Positions 60,141 to 64,000 of a stretch of DNA of 64,000 nt are shown here, in pieces. Positions within the stretch are counted from its first letter, which is position 1, and every line of letters begins with the position of its first letter. Where the stretch lies: positions 352,178-416,177 of the forward strand of contig NZ_LMHV01000034.1 of NCBI RefSeq assembly GCF_001429725.1, in the 5' to 3' direction. The stretch comes from Rhizobium sp. Root708 (GTDB lineage Bacteria; Pseudomonadota; Alphaproteobacteria; Rhizobiales; Rhizobiaceae). Made by a program: the position numbers and the translations under genes. Below the pieces are notes generated by a model. That model was not told the origin of the DNA, made no database searches, and saw only the letters and a list, made by a program, of their open reading frames with translations.

Positions 60141-60977
60141 TTACTTCTTACGCTGATGACGCGAGCGCATGATCATCTTGTCGGTCGACTTGTTCGACCG
60201 TGTGCGCTTGCCCTTGGTAGGCTTGCCCCACGGAGAAACTGGGTGACGACCACCAGATGTGCGACCTTCACCACCACCGTGCGGGTGGTCGACCGGGTTC
60301 ATGACGACGCCGCGGTTATGCGGACGCTTGCCGCGCCAAACGGTACGACCGGCCTTGCCGTCGTTGATGTTGGCGTGGTCAGGGTTCGAAACCGCACCGA
60401 TCGAAGCAAGGCAGGAGCCTGGCACGAGGCGCTGTTCGCCGGAGTTCAGACGAAGGATCGCCAGACCCGCATCGCGGCCTACGAGCTGTGCGTAGGAACC
60501 AGCGGAGCGAGCGATCTGACCGCCCTTGCCCGGCTTCATTTCCACGTTGTGGATGATGGAGCCAACCGGGATGTACTGCAGGGGCATGGTGTTGCCCGGC
60601 TTTACGTCGACAGCCTTTTCCGAAGCGATGACCTTGTCGCCGGCAGCAAGACGCTGCGGAGCGATGATGTAGGCCTGTTCGCCGTCGGTGTAGGAGACGA
60701 GCGCGATGAACGCGGTACGGTTCGGGTCGTATTCGATACGCTCGACCGTGCCTTCGACCTCGAACTTGCGACGCTTGAAGTCAACGAGACGATACGTACG
60801 CTTGTGACCACCACCGATGAAGCGAGCCGTGATGCGGCCGAGGTTGTTACGACCACCGCTCTTCGACAGACCTTCCGTCAGCGCCTTGACCGGCTTGCCC
60901 TTGTAGAGCGACGAACGGTCGACGATGACCAGCTGACGCTGGCTCGGGGTTGTAGGATTGAATGTTTTCAATGCCAT
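60141..60977 (-). CDS. rplB: 50S ribosomal protein L2
   Basis: 278 residues. An OB-like domain and SH3-like barrel, with the conserved GVVMNPVDHPHGGGEGRTSGGRHPVSPWGKPTKG loop near the peptidyl-transferase centre, including the essential histidine. Between rplW and rpsS. Confidence 0.98.
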   Translation of the reverse strand: MALKTFNPTTPSQRQLVIVDRSSLYKGKPVKALTEGLSKSGGRNNLGRITARFIGGGHKRTYRLVDFKRRKFEVEGTVERIEYDPNRTAFIALVSYTDGEQAYIIAPQRLAAGDKVIASEKAVDVKPGNTMPLQYIPVGSIIHNVEMKPGKGGQIARSAGSYAQLVGRDAGLAILRLNSGEQRLVPGSCLASIGAVSNPDHANINDGKAGRTVWRGKRPHNRGVVMNPVDHPHGGGEGRTSGGRHPVSPWGKPTKGKRTRSNKSTDKMIMRSRHQRKK

Positions 60978-60988
60978 TTTTTAATTCC

Positions 60989-61282
60989 TCAGAGACCGGT
61001 GGAGACGTCGATCGTCTGGCCTTCAGCCAGCGTCACGACAGCCTTCTTCACGTCCTTCTGCTTGCCGACAAAACCTTTGAAACGCTTGGTCTTGCCCTTG
61101 CGGAGCAGAGTGTTGACGGCCGTGACCTTGACGCCGAAGAGCGCCTCGACTGCAGCCTTGATTTCCGGCTTCGACGCCGTCTTGGCGACGTTGAAAACAA
61201 CCTGGTTGTTTTCCGATACCAGCGTGGACTTTTCGGTGATCGCCGGCGAGACGATCACATCATAGTGGCGAAGATCGGTCAC
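60989..61282 (-). CDS. rplW: 50S ribosomal protein L23
   Basis: 97 residues: DVIVSPAITEKSTLVSENNQVVFNVAKTASKPEIKAAVEALFGVKV. Docks SRP and trigger factor at the exit tunnel. Overlaps rplD by 4 bp. Confidence 0.98.
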   Translation of the reverse strand: MTDLRHYDVIVSPAITEKSTLVSENNQVVFNVAKTASKPEIKAAVEALFGVKVTAVNTLLRKGKTKRFKGFVGKQKDVKKAVVTLAEGQTIDVSTGL

Positions 61283-61899
61283 TTGAAACGCTCCTCTAGA
61301 GCTTCAACGGCAGCCTTGGAAAGCACGAGCTTGCCACGGCGCACGATGTCATAAACGTTGATGCCCTGGATCGGCAGAACATCGATGTTCGGGATGTTCT
61401 GTGCTGCGAGCTTGAAGTTGCCATCAAGTTCAGCGCCACCGATGAAGAGAGCGTTGGTCAGGCCGAGCGTCTCGAAAACCGATGCCAGAGCCTTGGTCTT
61501 TGCTTCGGCAGCAACCAGGTTGTCGATGATGATGACATCGTCGGACTTCAGCTTTGCCGAGAGAGCGAGACGCAGGCCGAGAGCGCGAACCTTCTTCGGA
61601 AGGTCGTGTTCGTGGCTGCGAGCAACCGGGCCGTGAGCCTTACCACCGCCGCGGAACTGCGGAGCGCGAGCCGAATGGTGACGAGCGCGGCCCGTACCCT
61701 TCTGCTTGTACATCTTGGCACCGGTACGCCATACGTCGGCGCGGCCCTTTGCCTGGTGAGTGCCCTGCTGCTTCTTGGCAAGCTGCCAGCGGATAACGCG
61801 GGCGAGAATGTCTTCGCGGGGCTCGAGGCCGAAAATCGCGTCAGAAAGAGAAACCTTCCCTGCGTCTTTTCCCTCGAGGGTTTTGACGTTGAATTCCAT
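61279..61899 (-). CDS. rplD: 50S ribosomal protein L4
   Basis: 206 residues: MEFNVKTLEGKDAGKVSL, the tunnel loop KMYKQKGTGRARHHSARAPQFRGGGKAHGP and the C-terminal NVYDIVRRGKLVLSKAAVEAL. In E. coli L4 represses the S10 operon. ATG 61899 gives the family N-terminus; the frame to 61980 lies inside rplC. Confidence 0.98.
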   Translation of the reverse strand: MEFNVKTLEGKDAGKVSLSDAIFGLEPREDILARVIRWQLAKKQQGTHQAKGRADVWRTGAKMYKQKGTGRARHHSARAPQFRGGGKAHGPVARSHEHDLPKKVRALGLRLALSAKLKSDDVIIIDNLVAAEAKTKALASVFETLGLTNALFIGGAELDGNFKLAAQNIPNIDVLPIQGINVYDIVRRGKLVLSKAAVEALEERFK

Positions 61900-61912
61900 T
61901 GGTCTGGCTCCC

Positions 61913-62554
61913 TTACTTCGCGGCCGACTTGACGGCGTCGCGCACGATGATCCAGGCACCCTTGGAACCGGGTACTGCACCCTTGATCAGGATCAGACCG
62001 CGATCTTCATCGGTCGAAACCACTTCAAGGTTCTGAGTCGTTACGCGCGTCTGGCCCATGTGACCAGCCATCTTCTTGTTCTTGAAAACCTTGCCCGGAT
62101 CCTGGCGCGAGCCCGTCGAACCGTGCGAGCGGTGCGAAACAGACACACCGTGCGTGGCGCGGAGACCGCCGAAGCCGTGACGCTTCATGGCGCCGGCAAA
62201 GCCCTTACCGATCGTCGTACCCGTCACGTCGACGAGCTGACCAGCTGCGAAGTGACCCGCCTTGATCTCGGTACCGACGTCAAGCAGGTTGTCTTCCGTA
62301 ACACGGAATTCCTGAAGCTTGGCCTTCGGCTCGACATTGGCAACAGCAAAGTTGCCGCGCATCGCCTTCGACGTATTCTTGACCTTCGCCGTACCAGCAC
62401 CGAGCTGCACCGCGACATAGCCATTCTTTTCAACAGTGCGCTGGGCTACGACCTGGCAGCCTTCCATACGCAGTACCGTTACCGGAACATGTTCGCCGGC
62501 GTCGTTGTAGACGCGGGTCATGCCGATCTTCTGTGCAATCACACCTGAACGCAT
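61913..62554 (-). CDS. rplC: 50S ribosomal protein L3
   Basis: 213 residues: MRSGVIAQKIGMTRVYNDAGEHVPVTVLRM and the central loop GFGGLRATHGVSVSHRSHGSTGSRQDPGKVFKNKKMAGHMG that reaches the peptidyl-transferase centre. Between rpsJ and rplD. Confidence 0.98.
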   Translation of the reverse strand: MRSGVIAQKIGMTRVYNDAGEHVPVTVLRMEGCQVVAQRTVEKNGYVAVQLGAGTAKVKNTSKAMRGNFAVANVEPKAKLQEFRVTEDNLLDVGTEIKAGHFAAGQLVDVTGTTIGKGFAGAMKRHGFGGLRATHGVSVSHRSHGSTGSRQDPGKVFKNKKMAGHMGQTRVTTQNLEVVSTDEDRGLILIKGAVPGSKGAWIIVRDAVKSAAK

Positions 62555-62588
62555 CGGTTCAATCCTTCCAACTCAGCTCGAGCTAGGC

Positions 62589-62897
62589 TCAGAGCTTGAT
62601 CTCAACATCGACACCAGCGGCGAGATCGAGCTTCATCAGCGCGTCTACCGTCTGCGGGGTCGGGTCAACGATGTCGAGGAGGCGCTTATGAGTGCGCATC
62701 TCGAACTGCTCGCGGCTCTTCTTGTCGATGTGTGGGGACCGGTTTACCGTAAACTTCTCGATGCGAGTCGGAAGCGGAACGGGGCCCCGGACGCTTGCGC
62801 CGGTGCGCTTCGCCGTCGACACGATCTCGCGCGTCGAAGCGTCGAGAATGCGGTGATCGAACGCCTTCAGGCGAATGCGGATATTTTGGCCGTTCAT
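62589..62897 (-). CDS. rpsJ: 30S ribosomal protein S10
   Basis: 102 residues: MNGQNIRIRLKAFDHRILDASTREIVSTAKRTGASVRGPVPLPTRIEKFTVNRSPHIDKKSREQFE. Also the NusE component of antitermination complexes. First gene of the S10 operon, with AAGGATAA before ATG 62897 and a structured leader. Confidence 0.98.
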   Translation of the reverse strand: MNGQNIRIRLKAFDHRILDASTREIVSTAKRTGASVRGPVPLPTRIEKFTVNRSPHIDKKSREQFEMRTHKRLLDIVDPTPQTVDALMKLDLAAGVDVEIKL

Positions 62898-62922
62898 TCG
62901 ACGTTATCCTTGTGTTTGTTAT

Positions 62923-63042
62923 CCCGCACGCCCTTTCGGGCAAGCACGGGTTGTTCTTATTCCTAAGGCGGACCACCGGTTTCAAAGATCGATGGAGGCT
63001 GCGGCTAACCGAGCCCCTATCCAGTCTTCAGGCCTTTCGGCC
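62923..63042 (-). promoter_or_regulatory. Structured rpsJ leader with two GAAA-loop hairpins
   Basis: On the minus strand GGCC-GAAA-GGCC (63031-63042) and a longer stem capped by GCCC-GAAA-GGGC (62930-62941), extended by outer CCCGTGC/GTGCGGG pairing with wobbles (62923-62950). The second lies about 26 bp before the rpsJ start. They may be protein-binding sites for autoregulation. Confidence 0.5.
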
Positions 63043-63131
63043 CACCTTATTGTTTGTGTAGTCACCCGATTCGATAAACGAAGCAGGGCGCAAACAGCGC
63101 TCGCGCGCCATGTGCAACATTTTCCTGTAAT

Positions 63132-63157
63132 AAGCAAGCGGCCGAGGCCACTTGCTT
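63132..63157 (-). other. Hairpin in the tuf-rpsJ gap
   Basis: AAGCAAGTGG pairs with CCGCTTGCTT (one G-U) on the minus strand, followed by ATTACAGG. Weak as a terminator; possibly a pause or processing site. Confidence 0.5.
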
Positions 63158-63176
63158 CATAATATTGTCATCGAAG

Positions 63177-63203
63177 CGGCCACTCCGTTAAGAGTGGCCG
63201 CTT
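63177..63203 (-). terminator. Hairpin downstream of tuf
   Basis: GCGGCCACTC pairs with GAGTGGCCGC around TTAACG; only TTCG follows on the minus strand, so termination would be partial. It starts directly after the duplicated tuf 3' segment. Confidence 0.6.
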
Positions 63204-63204
63204 G

Positions 63205-63402
63205 CGAAGATTACTCGACGATCGAGGCTACGATGCCGGCGCCGACGGTACGGCCGCCTTCGCGGATAGCGAAGCGCAGCTTTTCTTCCATCGCGATCGG
63301 AATCCGAAGATTACTCGACGATCGAGGCTACGATGCCGGCGCCGACGGTACGGCCGCCTTCGCGGATAGCGAAGCGCAGCTTTTCTTCCATCGCGATCGG
63401 AA
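63205..63402 (-). repeat. Tandem 98-bp direct repeat of the tuf 3' end
   Basis: Positions 63205-63302 and 63305-63402 are identical over 98 bp; the two copies are separated by 2 bp, giving a period of exactly 100 bp. The copy at 63305-63402 is the real gene end (TAA at 63311-63313). The other is an extra, untranslated copy of the last 30 or so codons plus the stop and 6 bp downstream. Confidence 0.97.
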
Positions 63403-64000
63403 CGATCAGCTCGACTTCAACCGTGACGTTGTCGCCAGGCATAACCATTTCCGTGCCTTCCGGCAGCGAGACGATACCGGTCACGTCCGTCGTACGGAAG
63501 TAGAACTGCGGACGGTAGTTGGTGAAGAACGGCGTATGACGGCCGCCTTCTTCCTTCGTCAGGATGTAGGCTTCTGCCATGAACTTCTTGTGCGGCTTGA
63601 CCGAACCCGGCTTGCACAGGATCTGACCACGCTCGACACCGTCACGGTTCACACCGCGAACCAGTGCGCCGATGTTGTCGCCAGCCTGGCCCTGATCGAG
63701 CAGCTTGCGGAACATTTCAACGCCGGTAACCGTCGTCTTCGAGGTGGCGCGGATGCCGACGATTTCGACTTCTTCACCAACCTTGACGATGCCGCGCTCG
63801 ACGCGACCGGTCACAACCGTACCACGGCCAGAGATCGAGAACACGTCTTCGATCGGCATCAGGAACGGCTGGTCGATCGGACGCTCAGGCGTCGGGATGT
63901 AGGCGTCGACAGCGGCCATCAGTTCGCGAACGGCGTCTTCGCCGATCTTCTTGTCCGAATCGTTGAGAGCGGCCAGAGCCGAACCCTTGACGACAGGAAC
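63311..64000 (-). CDS. tuf: Elongation factor Tu (3' part, runs off window)
   Basis: About 229 C-terminal residues of the roughly 391-residue GTPase that delivers aminoacyl-tRNA. The end of domain 1 (VPVVKGSALAAL, with the guanine-specificity SAL motif), domain 2 (PFLMPIEDVFSISGRGTVVTGRVERG) and domain 3 (GGRHTPFFTNYRPQFYFRTTDVTG) are present. It precedes rpsJ, as in the str-S10 arrangement. Rhizobia carry two nearly identical tuf genes; this is the S10-linked one. Confidence 0.97.
   Translation of the reverse strand, partial: VPVVKGSALAALNDSDKKIGEDAVRELMAAVDAYIPTPERPIDQPFLMPIEDVFSISGRGTVVTGRVERGIVKVGEEVEIVGIRATSKTTVTGVEMFRKLLDQGQAGDNIGALVRGVNRDGVERGQILCKPGSVKPHKKFMAEAYILTKEEGGRHTPFFTNYRPQFYFRTTDVTGIVSLPEGTEMVMPGDNVTVEVELIVPIAMEEKLRFAIREGGRTVGAGIVASIVE

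Noticed and set aside
1..64000. CRISPR arrays, insertion sequences, prophage or toxin-antitoxin modules
   Set aside because: No regularly spaced repeats, transposase, integrase, terminal inverted repeats or toxin-like gene pairs were seen. The only notable direct repeats are the tRNA-Asp pair and the tuf 3' duplication.

Overview
This 64 kb window is chromosomal DNA of an alphaproteobacterium, almost certainly a member of the Rhizobiaceae (Rhizobium/Agrobacterium-like). The grounds are gene content and order: nuoABC, tRNA-Asp x2 and tRNA-Val, hupB-lon-clpX-clpP, a divergent dctA/dctBD locus, rplM-rpsI with speB and argC nearby, and a complete S10-spc-alpha ribosomal block. The genus call is an inference from gene order and protein resemblance, not from a database search. 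I see no insertion sequence, prophage, integron or CRISPR array.

Layout. 1-1260: start of the nuo (complex I) operon, minus strand. 1584-2259: three tRNA genes. 2472-7966: a methyltransferase, a cupin, an aldo/keto reductase, a secreted phytase/esterase-like protein with a PHO-box-like element upstream, and the riboflavin importer gene ribN behind an FMN riboswitch. 8313-13825: hupB, lon, clpX and clpP, with an RpoH-type promoter at clpP and a possible one at lon. 14207-16788: a membrane diguanylate cyclase and a cytochrome P450. 16873-21668: the C4-dicarboxylate system, with dctA under a sigma-54 promoter and dctBD encoding the two-component regulator. 21828-29649: accessory metabolic genes (SDR/MarR pair, cupin, acetyltransferase, metY, CoA-binding protein, small secreted protein, DMT transporter, crotonase-fold protein, thioesterase). 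29722-30859: rplM-rpsI with a promoter and a terminator-like leader hairpin. 30858-48206: mixed single genes and short operons (VOC protein, cyclase with TPR, speB, argC, tauE-like, several small uncharacterised genes, rarA-degQ, ilvD, msrPQ). 48238-64000: rplQ back to tuf, all on the minus strand.

How it fits together. The ribosomal block reads (5' to 3' on the minus strand) tuf, rpsJ-rplC-rplD-rplW-rplB-rpsS-rplV-rpsC-rplP-rpmC-rpsQ, then rplN to rpsK, rpoA and rplQ. Terminator-like hairpins sit in several internal gaps and probably divide or attenuate transcription. DctB and DctD would switch on dctA through sigma-54. Lon and ClpXP are the main ATP-dependent proteases.

Most worth a second look: (1) a 51-residue membrane microprotein coupled to a DapA-fold protein that has lost both the Schiff-base lysine and the catalytic tyrosine (37604-38655); (2) an exact 98-bp duplication of the 3' end of tuf, repeating at exactly 100 bp (63205-63402); (3) a PHO-box-like element in front of the phytase-like gene; (4) a terminator-like hairpin just inside the predicted rplM-rpsI leader; (5) an ECHDC3-like crotonase lacking both catalytic glutamates. 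No wholly new defence or mobile system is evident.
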